Source of the DNA: Gliomastix tumulicola
Lineage: Eukaryota > Ascomycota > Sordariomycetes > Hypocreales > Bionectriaceae
Direction: 5' to 3'
Assembly: GCA_001599755.1 (NCBI GenBank)
Contig: BCHX01000004.1
Coordinates: forward strand, 1,426,001 to 1,490,000
Length of the DNA stretch: 64,000 bases
Shown here: in pieces, positions 20,815 through 32,650 of the stretch
Layout: each line of letters starts with the position of its first letter
Position numbering within the stretch: the first letter of the stretch is position 1
Made by a program: the position numbers and the translations under genes
The notes under the pieces: model-generated
The model's input: only the letters and a program-made list of their open reading frames with translations
What the model was told of the DNA's origin: nothing
Databases searched by the model: none

Positions 20815-22389
20815 TCACACCTCGTCGTCATTCTTCTTCCTGACGCCCATAGCCTTGTTCATCACATCATCCACGTCCTTCCCCAGCACATCCGCATCCA
20901 GCACCTCCCTCCTCCCCCCACCGGCCGCCTCATCGCCCCCAACCCGATAGCCCGCGTGGCTGCCAAACACCCACCACGTGTAGATGGTCGCCAGCGCCGC
21001 GACGATCAGGAACGCAAAGATGGTCCAGTTGCCCATCTCGTACATCGGGCCCTGCGTCCCCGGAAACAGGAACGGCGCCGAGATCCCCCCGCAGTTCGCA
21101 ATGGCAATCATCCCTCCCGTCGCGAGCGCCGTCGCCGTCGATCCCCGCACCGTCGCCGTACGGTGGGCGACAAAGGGCAGCACGGCCGCGTTGGTGCACG
21201 CGATGACGCACACGGCAAAGTACCGCACGCCCCAGTGGCCGACGACGGCCAGCAGGAGGTAGCCGGTGGCGACAAAGGCCAGCGCGGCGATGACGTGGCG
21301 CGAGCGCTCCTTGGTCCGGTCGCTGTGCAGGCAGTTGCCGACGATGACGATCATGGCGACGACGTTGGGCGGGACGGTGAGCAGCTGGGCGTCGTAGCCC
21401 TCGAAGCCGAGCGACGCGACAATGGTGGGCGCGAAGTAGCCGAAGGCGTTGAGCGAGTTGGTCATGAGGAAGTACTGCGCCGCGAAGAGCCAGAAGAACG
21501 GGTCCGCGAGCGTCTCCCTCGCGACGGCCGCGTCCCAGTGCTTGTCCGTCATGGAGGGCGCATAGGGACCGAGACGCTTGACGGCAAAGGCGCGCTCGTG
21601 CGGCGTGAGCCAGGCCGCCGTCTGCGGGTAGTCCGGCAGCATGAACCAGACCATGACGCCGACCAGCACGGCCGGGATCCCCTCGAGGATGAACAGCCAC
21701 TGCCAGCCAGCCAGCCCAGCGTGCCCGTTCAGGAAGCTGATGCCCGTCGCCAGCAGTCCCCCAAACGCCCCCGACACGGCCACCGACGACGCAAAGATGG
21801 CCATGCGCGTCGCCCGCTCCTCGGGCTTGTACCAGAAGCACAGGTACATCATGATGCCCGGGAAGAAGCCGGCCTCGGCCAGCCCGAGGAAGATGCGGCA
21901 GACCAGCAGGCCGCCGTACGTGCTGACGGCGGCGGTGCAGATGGTGACGATGCCCCAGGAGACCATGATGCGCGAGATCCACTTGGAGGGCGAGAAGTAC
22001 TTGAGCAGGATGTTGGACGGGAACTCCATGAGGACGTAGGGGACGAAGAAGAGCGCGACGGCGACGTTGTAGCGCTGGCCGGTGAGGCTGAGCTGCGTGA
22101 CGATGTTGTCCTCGGGCGTGTCGTTGTTGAGCGTGCGGGCGTTGCCCAGGTTGACGCGGTCGAGGTAGTCTGCGTGTGCTTGTCAGTATGCTTTACTATA
22201 TAGAGATGAGAGGGTCAGAGTGGCAGAGAACGTACTCAGGAGATACGTCACACAGATCCAGGGCAGGATGCGGATGTCCTGCTTGCGGACGATGCGCTTC
22301 TCCATGGCTGTATCGGCGAGATCGACCGTCTCCAGGCCGGGCACGTCCAGCGACGGCGCCGGCGAGATCAACGACTTCCAGCTGACCAT
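20815..22389 (-). CDS. MFS transporter, Dal5/TNA1-like anion:cation symporter
   Basis: Two exons, 22236-22389 and 20815-22169, give 502 aa. The splice joins RILPWICVTYLL to NYLDRVNLGNARTLN, the diagnostic first-helix motif of the ACS family (allantoate, nicotinate and other carboxylate carriers). Also visible are MEFPSNILLKYFSPSKW, CRIFLGLAEAGFFPGIMMYL, WQWLFILEGIPAVLVGVMVWF and further hydrophobic spans, fitting about 12 helices. The hydrophilic tail ends KKNDDEV. Location is probably the plasma membrane; the substrate is most likely a small organic anion. The ATG at 22389 is chosen because the upstream extension lacks an ATG. Confidence 0.9.
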
Positions 22390-24361
22390 TGCGTCTGACA
22401 CGAGATGACAAGTCCTAGGATGGCAGACGAGAATCTATGAGTCGCAGTCGACAGCTGAGTGTCAAGGCAAAGGGGGGGACACCGCTTCATATAGCATCAA
22501 GATGGCCTTTACAAACCGGGAACTGCCGATCCTACTTGTCAATGCAAGACACCGCGCTTCCCAGCATGCATTCACCGATGCGACGGGCCGCAATGACATG
22601 CACCCGCGACACATATCATCCATCCCAGCCAGGAAAAATTTCTTTTGGCTGAGGGCAAGACCAAGCGAGTTCGGACCTCCATCTCACGCTCCCTTATCAG
22701 TGACGATCAAAATTAGGCATAGTCAAAAATCCCCCGCGACGTCAAAAGATTTACCCTCGTTGCCTCGCCATGCAAATCTGCATGTCTCCCCCCACCATCC
22801 CATCCCGTTCCTCGTGGAGAGATAGCAAGAGGCAGCCCAAGCGATGAGCAAACGGGAATTGCCAGGGCCAATCACGACCCAGGAAAGCAGAGATAAAGCA
22901 TCGAGATAAAAAGCCCCGGTTCAGGTGCCGAAATCTGCGGGTGGACGCCGCTAGTGGAGGGTGGCGGGGGGGCGTTTAAGGGCTTGACAGCCAGGGAGTT
23001 GGCCTGTTTTGCGGGCTTTTCTCTCGTTACGGTATGATACACGGGTTTTAGGGTCGCTGGCAGTTGATAAGGGACTGGGTCGCGAAATACGGGCGTGAGC
23101 CGGGGCTGCAGGGCAAGCAAGTTGTCGGACCAACAAGTGTCGCCAAGTTTTGGGTGTGAACCGTAACGGCTTTGATGGGCATGTGGCCAATCAGATACGC
23201 TGCGAGTTGGAGGGCAAGGCGGAGGTTGGACAGCAGCAAGCATCTGCTTAGTAACACCAGTCCTCCCTGTATGAATTAGAGATGACTGAACATCGTGCTG
23301 AAAGAAATAAATTGACAAATATTTTACACGTGTACAGAATTATCTTGACTTGCCAAGTCCCATTTATTATACGTCCTTTGTACCCATAGAGATCTGCTCG
23401 CCACGAATTAGAGAGCTATGGTCTACTGAACTACCTGACATTCGGGACAAGCAGGTTGGATAGCACTTACTAGTACTTAGTCATCTGCACAATGCTGGGT
23501 ATGACCAGGTCAGGTACACTACCACCACGCTAAGAATGTAAGTCTAGCAGTATGATAACGTCGTGGGTGAAGCAAGACCTCGAAGAAGGAGACGCCAATT
23601 ATGACAGAAGGGCAATGCAATGCAGAAGAGGTCTTCATGAACAAGTGCCCATTGCAGACCAGCAGGGACCAGTGGTGAAGCTCGACCCGGATCGTGCCCC
23701 TCAGTCGACTCAGTAGGTCCTCCTTCGACAAGCTGCCATCGGACGCACCCCCGGCCACATATTACCGGCGAGTCCATTGCACAGATACGCATTTTCATTG
23801 GTATATCGGGTGCACGGCTCGGTCTAGACTCAGGGTACCAGTCATAGAGTGATCGGTAAATTCCCGTCGTCATTCTGCAGAGCCACCTCGAGGCGTGGGC
23901 TCTCCAACTACCCAAATGCGGCTGCTATATTCGCCAAGATCAGCCCTAACGCCCGTTTATGAAATCCCCGTAGAACCGGAGCCTTCAAACTTATACTTAG
24001 AACAGGATGTAGAGCTACCAAAGACCGTCTACCGCCAGTCGCTGATGCTCGAATCCGGTTTCCGATGCATGTCATCTTGGGGTCTGGGGAGCCGTGGCGC
24101 TTGGTAGGCTTGGCGCTTTTAGTTGCCATTTTAGGCCATCTTCCAGGGTGCCGCCATCTGACTTGTTGCGCTTGGTTCGCATTGACATCGAGACTCGACA
24201 TCGCGTCATCACGCTGCTCAAATCAAGTATAAAAGCCCAGCTGGTCTACCGCTCCCTCAGACTGATTTTTCTCATAAACCTCAGATCACCCGCCTTCATC
24301 ATCACCACTCACACTGTACCTCACCTTAACCATCCATCTCTACTTCATACTTCCATCAGCA
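22390..24361. other. 2-kb intergenic region
   Basis: Only short open frames without family motifs or good start contexts are seen on either strand. It contains the MFS promoter at the left and the isochorismatase promoter at the right, the latter with a pyrimidine-rich leader (about 24250-24360) typical of fungal genes. Confidence 0.4.
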
Positions 24362-25056
24362 ATGGCTTCCTTCCGTTCCATCATCGGCATCCCGCCCTCC
24401 ACGGCCAGCGTCGCCGACAGCGTCCTCCTCATCATCGACGCCCAGAACGAGTACGCCTCCGGCCACCTGCGCATCACGGGCATCGACGAGTCCCGCAAGG
24501 TCATCGCCTCCCTCCTGGAGAAGTACCGCGCGGCCAAGGCTCCCGTCATCCACGTCGTCCACGAGACGCCGCAGGGCGCCCCTGTCTTCACGCCCGGCAC
24601 GGCCCTCGCGGAGGAGCTTGCCGAGCTGAAGCCTGCTGGTAATGAGAGCGTGGTGGTTAAGCATTTCCCCAACTCGTTCAACGGGACGAACCTGCAGGCT
24701 TTGCTGGAGGCTACGGGCAGGAAGAAGGTTGTGATTACTGGATACATGGTATGGCATCTCCCCCGCGCGCGCACATGCGAAGGCACGACCTACTGTTTTC
24801 TCGAGTTCAGAAGGATAAAAAAAAAATCTGCTCGCCATTTTGGTCACCTTGCTAACGCATCTGAAATTAGGCTCACATCTGTGTGTCTTCGGGTGCTCGA
24901 CAGGCATCCGAGAATGGCTGGGACGTGCTTGTCGTAGAGGACGCTGTCGGCGACAGGGACATTCCCGGGGCCGATGCAGTCACCTTGAAGCGAGTTGCTC
25001 TCAGCGAGATTGCTGACGGCTTTGGGACGGTGGTGCAGAGCACAGACATTGTTTGA
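24362..25056 (+). CDS. isochorismatase-fold cysteine hydrolase
   Basis: Two exons, 24362-24748 and 24871-25056, encode 190 aa, normal for this family. The splice joins VVITGYM to AHICVSSGARQASENGWDV, restoring the catalytic Cys loop. The catalytic triad is visible: Asp in LLIIDAQNEY, Lys in VVKHFPNSF and Cys in AHICVSS. VVEDAVGDRD is also conserved. Members cleave isochorismate, nicotinamide, N-carbamoyl compounds or similar amides; fungal small versions are mostly uncharacterised. No signal peptide is present. The intron (122 nt) includes a run of A residues. The next gene downstream on the same strand is a Zn2Cys6 regulator, possibly functionally linked but not established. Confidence 0.9.
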
Positions 25057-25599
25057 GATATGCAGTTGCTAGAACAGTAGAAATTATGGAAGGAGGATAA
25101 AGAATAAATATTTTGCATGTATGCCTATAGCTCATCAACAAACTGTTCACATGCGTGAGATGATCGCCGTAAAACCTGTTCATCAGAGGTTCGACATTGC
25201 GCCAATGCTACACCCACTTCAGGAATTTTCGTCCCAAGATTCACTTCTGACTCACCTTGCGTATTGATTTTTTCTTAGCACGACCTCTTAGGCATGAGCA
25301 TCTTCTGCAAGGCAATAATATCCTTCGACCCGTTCGGCCGGAGGGCATTCATGCTGACAGTGCCGGGTAGTCTCATAGAAATCGCCTAACTCCGCCCAAG
25401 TCTGAAGGCTTGGCGGTTTTAGTTACCAGAAACAGCCTAGCTCTCTAATGGCGTATACGAGGCGTAGTGCCAACTCCAACCTCATTCATTACAGGACTTT
25501 ATCCTTACATCACCCGTCGCCCTTCGTTCCACAGAACACCATGTGGCTGTCTCTCATTGGGACACATCGGGGCAACTTGCTTTCCAGGCACAAGACGTG
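25057..25599. other. intergenic between isochorismatase and C6 regulator
   Basis: About 0.54 kb with no gene. A single minus-strand TCGTATA lies at 25454-25460; alone this is not significant. Confidence 0.4.
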
Positions 25600-27356
25600 A
25601 TGAAGATCCGAAAGAGGACGACATGTCATACCTGCCGAGCGCGGAAGCTGGCTGTAAGATCACTCCATAATGGGTCGCTGGCGACAGCCGGGCCACCAAC
25701 GACATTTCGTCAGAAGACTAACACTGGATATGATTCGTTTATTCCAACAGTGTGACGGCAAAAAGCCAGCCTGCTCTCAGTGCGCCTTCTCTGGCAAAAC
25801 CTGCGCTGGGTATGAGTACGATCTCATCTTCCGTGCCCCCATCGTCTCTGGGCAGCCTGCGAAACCCCGACGGCAGAGCACTTCCAAGAGCACATGTGCA
25901 TCTATGAAAAGGAGGCCGAAGCAAGGCCAAGAAATACAGTCGCCTACTTGTAAAGACGGCTTGGCACTCTCCCCACCGAAGCCCGGATCAGTTCCTCAGA
26001 CGCTCCCATGGCCGCTGCTCGACGTCATCTCGCTCGTCGTGCAGAACTTCAGCCCGCTCGAAGTCTGGGACCAAGACTTCTCCCGTCACCACGGGCCTGC
26101 GACCAGCTCTCCCCAGCGTATCTGCGGTGCGTGGGTCGAGAGTCTGCCAGCACTTGCGAGGGAAGGGCTCGCCGATGACTTTCTTGCTCCGGCCGTCAAG
26201 ACTCTCGCAGTCGCCATTCTTGCCCGCGGTCGAGATGGCAGGGCGCCGGTCTCAGATGCCCTCAGCGCTCATACATCGGCGCTGGCGGCGCTTCGTGTCG
26301 GGCTGATCGTGGATGGCGTGCATATGAAAGTTCGCTCCAACATGCTTGCCGCGGCGACTATGTGTCTCTATTTGTCCGAGGTACGTCTCTGTCTGTTCTG
26401 ATCCTTTTTTCGTTATGTCGGGGCGGGCTGTTGTTGTGGCTGACATGGCCTGGTGATTTCAAGATGATGCTGCCTACGTCAACTGCCAGCGGCTCGGTCC
26501 ACGCCAAGGGCATCGAGGACCTGCTGCGGCTCCAAACGCCGGACTTCTACTCCTTTGGCATCGCTCATCAGCTTTTCGTCGGCTTTAGGCCAGTCCTGGT
26601 AATATTTCTTCTTGCAAGTCAAGGTCCCCATGGAGAGAATACAGAGCTAATGCAGGTTTTTGGTGGTGCCAGTTGATCCATGCATTCCTCGCTCACCAGA
26701 ATACTTTTCTAGCGGACGCCTCCTGGCTCACTGTGCCATTCCAGATCTGCGGGCCGTCATATCTTCAACACCTCCTCAGCAGTGTCACAGGACTACCTTC
26801 GATCCTAGGAACCATTGACCAGATGCCTGGTGTTCTTGCCTCTGGAGGCACGGTGGGGGCTGCCCGGGAGACTCTGGAAAGGCTAAACATGATACTGGAT
26901 CGCCTGGCTGAGACGCAGGGGATGCTGGAGAGCGGTGATATCGAATGGTCGCCTACCCATCTCGCGAACGAGCACGAGATCATCCAGTTCCCCAATATCA
27001 CCGCCGCGAACCTTTTTACACACCTCTGGGCATTTCGACTAGCCTGTATCGTGTCCATCAAACGGCTGGCTATGCTTTTCCCGTGGCTTCTCCTCGAGGC
27101 TAGCAACGGCCTCGACATCGAAGCAATAGTCGCAAGGGAGTCAGAGTGTATTTTATTGATACTCCGCAGCATCGAGTTCCTCATGCGGGAGGACTTCCGG
27201 CTCTACGGCGCAGCCTCAGTGATCTTGCCGCTAAAAGCAGCTTCTGATGCTCTGGGCGCCCGACGTCGAGACAATAAGGAAGAGAAGCTCCTCCATCACT
27301 GGCACGAAAGAGTGAAAGGGTTTGTCTCGGGGAAAGGGTACCATTTCGTGACATGA
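25600..27356 (+). CDS. Zn2Cys6 transcription factor
   Basis: Four exons (25600-25653, 25751-26380, 26464-26598, 26673-27356) give 500 aa. The first intron interrupts the zinc cluster exactly between CHTCRARKLA and CDGKKPACSQCAFSGKTC, so the six cysteines are only complete after splicing. A basic/Ser-rich linker (KPRRQSTSKSTC) is followed by a fungal-specific effector domain of short type (LPWPLLDVISLVVQNFSPLEVW, MLAAATMCLYLSEMMLPT, LADASWLTVPFQ). The 3' end lies about 150 bp from the stop of the convergent ABC transporter gene. Its targets are unknown; the transporter or the isochorismatase are obvious candidates by position only. Confidence 0.87.
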
Positions 27357-27509
27357 GTGGTATTCTTAATTCTTACGATGCGAAGATCTATGGTCTATCT
27401 TGTGATATATACTGTACTTTTATTACCGTCTTCCAGAGTGACAACTTGAAGTCTCTTCTTGGCTCCCCCTTGAGATATTGTGTCTTCCGTCTAGTAAGGC
27501 CTGCTGCCC

Positions 27510-30500
27510 TCACACCCTCTTCTTAAAATCATTCTTGGGCACCCTCGCAACCCAGTACAGCCCAGCCGCCGCAAAGACATTAAACACGCAATACGCCCAG
27601 ATGAACCCAAAGTCCCGCCACCGGTTCCCGAAGCTCATATCCATGCTCTCCAGGAACGCATTCGTATCCGCCATGGTGCAGAACTGGCACTCGGTCGCGT
27701 TCGCGTCGACCAGATAGCCGCCCCGCTCGCTGATGTAGTCGGCCATGTACTCGCCACAGGTACTACTGCCGCTCGGGGCCACGAAGGCGAGGAGCTCGGT
27801 TGCGCTGCAGGTGACGGGGGCGTTGGCGAGGCCGACGGAGAGGAAGCCTTCTACGATGTAGGTGAAGGGGTTGACGCGGTACATGAAGATCCAGAAGCCT
27901 GGGAACTCGCCAGGTACGGCGAGGACGCTACAAATAAGGTGTTAGCGACCTTGCAAAAATTAGAATGGCCAGGATGGAGGTGGTAGCTACCCGCAAAAGG
28001 CCAACATCAGGATGAAGGCCAGGTTCATGACACCTCCGGCAACCTCGGCACTGCCCAGACCCGAGATCATCAGATGCCCAAATGTGCTCGAGAAAAGGAA
28101 GAATGCCCAGCAGATGAGGAATAGAGTAAAGGCGCGGGAGTCGACGGAATCTGTCCAGGCCGCGTTCCGGTCGAGTCTCATGGGATAGTACCAGAAGAGG
28201 AACGAGAAGACAGCCATGATCTAGTAGTGTTACTCGGATCAGAAACAGGAGCCACAAGGACGGCCACGATCCAAGACTTACCGAGTTCCAGAACAACTCG
28301 ACAAAAATGTTGGCTGCGAGGAATGCCACCCACGAGTACGACTTGGCTGGCCGCTCGCGCGCCTCGTACAAGGTACGCTGCGCGACGAAAACCGGCATCA
28401 TCTGCTGGATCAGCTGGTTGAAGATGGTCACGAAGATGAAGACGCCAAACATCTGGTTTCGCAGGCCGCGCTCCGTGTTGTTTCCCTCCACGAGCGTCAG
28501 TCCGATAAAGAGAGCCTGTGAGATGAACTAGTCAGTGGCCGCTTACATTTCATGAGAGGTCCTTTTATGCAAGTAACTTACCGCCCCGACCGTCAGAATG
28601 CATTTCGAGAAGAGATACGACGGCGTGCGCCAGTACTCCTGGAAGATTCTCTTGGTGACCTCGCGAACCTGAACCCGGATGTCCGCAGCAAACTCGGTGT
28701 ATGCAGACGGATCGTCGATATTCGTTTCCGCCACGGTGACTGCCTCCTTCACGGGCTGCGACAGTCGTTCAAGCTCGTCTTGGACCGCTTGATACTCGGC
28801 GCTCGTCCGCCACACCGTCGACCAGTCGATATCAGTCTGCACTGACTTGGCGGTGGCGCCGATCACGTCGAGCATGTACTCGGCTGGATTTGCCCCCGGC
28901 GGACAGGCGGCGGCACCGTGCTTGCGGAAGTAGTCGATGAGAACCTGCGAGTTACGTCCGATGTCACCGAAATACACTGTTCGACCACCCTTCGCGAGCA
29001 AGAGTAGCCGGTCGAACCTCTGGAACAGGGATGCCGACGGTTGATGGATGGTACAGAGAATGGCTTGGCCGCTCTTTGTGAGCTTCTCCATGAGATCGCA
29101 TATAGACCAGGATGTCTGACTATCCAGGCCGGATGTCGGTTCATCTAGAAAGATCAGCAGCTGTGGTCGTGCCGCCAGCTCAACACCAATCGTCAGGCGT
29201 TTGCGCTGCTCGACGTTCAGCCCCTCGCCCGGCTCCCCAATGACGGCTTCAGCATATTCCTGCATCCCAAGCATGCATATCACGGAATCGACGTACGCCA
29301 GCTTCTCCTCGCGGCTGTAGTGTCGAGGCTGCCGTAGAATGGCACTGAAGCTCAACGCCTCTCGGACCGTGGCGGTGTGGAGGTGCAGATCCTGCTGCGT
29401 CACGTATCCCGTCTTCCGCTGGAAGGAAGAGTCCCGAGGCTTATCGTCGACGAGCATCTCGCCGCCGACGACACCCATCGTGACGCGACTTGCCAGCACA
29501 TCAAGGAGTGTCGTCTTGCCTGCGCCTGAAACCCCCTGAATGCCATCCCATGTCAGCAAAAAGCATCCTCAGAGGCAAGATATGTCTCGGCACAAAAACG
29601 AACCATGAGCGCCGTCAACGTCCCTGGCTTCACCCAGCCATCCACATGATCTAGAATCCTTCGATTTTCTCCCTTGACTCGGACGTCATAGCACACATCT
29701 TTCCAATGGAACACAGAAGTCTGCTTCGCAAGGTTGGCGTTGGGTTCATCGACCTTCTGGACCGCTGGATGTGCTTGATTTCCCCCATGACTTTCGTCAT
29801 CAGTTGAGCGCTTGGTAGGTTTCAGCACTCGGCGTTTGAAAAGTAAAACTTCCCCCTTGGACCTCTCAGAAGTCACGAGCTCGACAGCGACAAGATGGAG
29901 AACCCCAAAGACAACGGTGATGGCAACCAGTATCCCAAAGTTCCGCCAGCGATGGCTGTTCACAAAGCCGTAAACGACACGAAGATGCTCATCACCGCTC
30001 ACGACGTCCGAGCCCGGCATCGCCCCAGCAACATTGCACACACGCCCCTGCCCTGATACCCCGTCGTACAAGAGACCACTCGGGACAAGCTCCGAGCACG
30101 TAAAGTTGCGGCCGCTGATCTCGTTGAGCGCGAGGCTCTCCTGCACGTAGAACACGGGGTTCACCCAGCGGATCCAGCCCATCCAGTCGCGCAGGTAGGC
30201 CTGGGGGATGGCGAACCCGCTGAAGAGCATCAGGGCGAGGAGGATGACGGATGAAGGTGCCAGGGCCTGCGAGATGGTCTTGGTGATGGAGCCGAGGAAG
30301 CGGAACATCATCGTCATGGATGTCGAGACGCCAAAGGACATGAGAAGGAAGAAGAAGAATGGCCCTGCCGAGTCCTGTCGCAGGTTCGTCATGAAGTAGA
30401 TCGGGACGTTGATGAATACGGTATTGACGAGTTTGTACGGCAGATCGGCGAGAATAGCGGCAACAGCTTCGGCGCTCGGATGGTAGAGGGCATATCGTGC

Positions 30501-32236
30501 GTGTTTCTCTACAATCTTCCGCTTGCTGTAGAGGGTAAGAATCTCCAGGATGCTGCCCATCGCGTTGATCAGGATGGCGTAGAATATGAGCAGAAGGCGT
30601 TGGTATAGACTCGAGGAAGTGGCTGGTAGTTTGTAGAAGATGCTTGCGATGATGAGGGCTTCGAATAGGTTCGTGATCAGCATGGTGATGGTCATCTCGG
30701 GCTCATTCATCAGTAGTCTGAAGCTGCGCCACAAATTGAGGCTGATTTGCTGCGGGAAGGACAATGTATATGGTGACGAGCGCCTCTGGTGTTTAGACTG
30801 GTGCGCCCTGCGAGTAGTAGAGAACTGCTTGTGGACATCACCACCGATCGGAAACTGCTTGTCAAAAGCGTCAATCTCTTCCAATAATCGCTGTCGATGC
30901 AGGCTCTTGTTCCAGGCCTGAGCGAACTCATCAGGGCTGCGAGGAGGCGTCGGTCCGTCCCAGTCTGGCTGCACAACTCTTTCCGATGCACTGGTCATCG
31001 AAGTCAGAAAGTCAGCCGTGGTCCTCTGCTCAGGACACTGAAATCCAAGACCCTCAAAGTACGCCTTCGCCTCCCTAGACTTTCCAAAGAATATCTGCCG
31101 TCCTTCGTATAGAACGACAACCTTGTCGAAAAGCTGGTGCAAAACACGTCAGCGCTATACTGTTTGGGAAGGGGGTTTTCCAAACTGACTTTGTACGCCT
31201 CTTCAGGTGCCTGGTAAATGGCAACAGCAGAGGTACAGCTAAACACATCGGCCTGTACACGGAGTGTGCGGCAGAACTCAATGGCGTTGGCGGAATCCAG
31301 ACCCCGCGTACTATTGTCCCAGCACTGAAGAGGAGCGTAGCTGAGCAGCGCTTCAGCGACACTGACTCGCTTCCTTTCTCCTCCGCTCACACCTCGCACA
31401 AAGTCATTCCCGACGCGTGTGTTTTTCGTGTGCGAGATGCCGAGAAGTGCCATGATCACATCCCGAAGGTGCTCCGCGTACTGCCTCTTGGAGATGCCGT
31501 CGGGAAGGTCCATGTTCTGCGGGCAGCGCGCGCGCGCAGCAAAATATAACGTCTCACCCACGGTCAATGACGGGAAATGGTGGTCTTGCTCCGACGTGTA
31601 GATGGCCTCTCCTTTGAAGGCGGAGTGCATCTCCCGCGACGGAATCCCCTGGTAGTTGACGTATGATCCGTCGCCCACGTTGAAGCCGCGAGTCTCGCCA
31701 GCAATCGTCTTGAGAAACGTAGTACAGCCAGATCCGGGAGGACCCAGCACGCAGAGCAGCTCTCCCGCTCGAACCACGCCTTCCAGGTTCCGCAGGATAT
31801 CAACCCGCTGCTCTCCCCTCGCTGACAGCTTGGACAAGACCAAAGTGGCAGCGCCGAGAAGGAAGTTGCCCACCGTCTTCTGGTAGTTTGTCGAGGTTCC
31901 CATGCCGTATACCTCCAAACTCCGGAAAGCCATGCCGATGGAGTTGGGCTCGTTGCCGAGAAGCGCCTGAGTCTGGAGCCGGTAGAATGATGCAGCCCAT
32001 TTTCGAGCATCAAACTCGGGGCTGCTGGGATCCAGGAGCTTGTTTGACGGCTCGGGGAACAGCGAGTGGCTGCCTCGACGGGAGTGCGATGTCAGGCGTC
32101 TCGCCAGATCATGAATTTCTTCCTGGACATCCTCCTCATCGTATGGCGTTGCCGTGTTGGCCGATTCACAGTCGTGGTCGAATGGGTGAGGCTCAAGGGG
32201 ACCCGCATCTCGGTCCGGAAGAGCGGTCGTAGGCAT
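27510..32236 (-). CDS. PDR-type ABC transporter (ABCG full size)
   Basis: Six exons (31190-32236, 29604-31133, 28582-29535, 28282-28515, 27991-28220, 27510-27927) encode 1470 aa, in the usual range. Order is NBD1-TMD1-NBD2-TMD2. NBD1 has the PDR-typical Walker A with Cys in place of Lys (GPPGSGCTTFLK) and the signature VSGGERKRVSVAEALL. NBD2 has the canonical GVSGAGKTTLLDVLASR, LNVEQRKRLTIGVELAARP and LLIFLDEPTSGLDSQ. The PDR loop after TMD1 carries VFHWKDVCYDV. Each splice restores family sequence, for example EEAYK/LFDKVVVLYEGRQ and FELFWNS/IMAVFSFLFWYYP-like joins. Function: ATP-driven efflux of hydrophobic compounds at the plasma membrane, often in drug or plant-defence-compound tolerance. 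It is flanked by two Zn2Cys6 genes, one convergent and one divergent. Confidence 0.93.
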
Positions 32237-32650
32237 GGTGAGTTTGCCGAAGAGTGCTGGACTCCGGAGATGTGCTGAACGGCGAGTTGATGATGGGATG
32301 CATGAGGTTGGACAGATGTGTTATTATACCCTCCCAACACGATCCACGTACGCCAAGCCAGTTGGCTCTTTTGTCTCCGTTGACGCATCGTCGTGTCTAC
32401 TATTTTACGTGATGGACGATCTACTTTCGTGAACGCTCCCCGGAGCTCGAATGGGTCATGCATACGGAGCAGATCCTATAGGGCTAGTTCGCACTTTCGG
32501 ATATTCCGCCAAAGTGCGAGACCTTCTCATTGGTTGGTAAGTGGCAGACTAGTGCCTGGTGGAGTTTTTGACGACGTCAAAGCACAGTCGGAAACTGCGA
32601 AGTGCCGAAGAGCTTGAATCCATCACCAAAAGACCTCATCCACGTCAAAC
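32237..32650. promoter_or_regulatory. divergent promoter, ABC transporter / C6 regulator
   Basis: The 414-bp region separates the start codons of the PDR transporter (minus) and a Zn2Cys6 regulator (plus), a layout often seen for transporter/regulator pairs. CGG/CCG triplets are present (ACTCCGGAGAT near 32263, CCCGGAGCTC near 32439), but I see no clear repeated operator. Confidence 0.4.

Noticed and set aside
20779..22203. Plus-strand 474-codon frame opposite the MFS gene
   Set aside because: Composition is Arg/Asp/Gly-rich with no domains, a typical antisense shadow of a GC-biased transporter gene.
22872..23318. 148-codon minus-strand frame upstream of the MFS gene
   Set aside because: Pro-rich and motif-free; I could not link it to any family or splice pattern.
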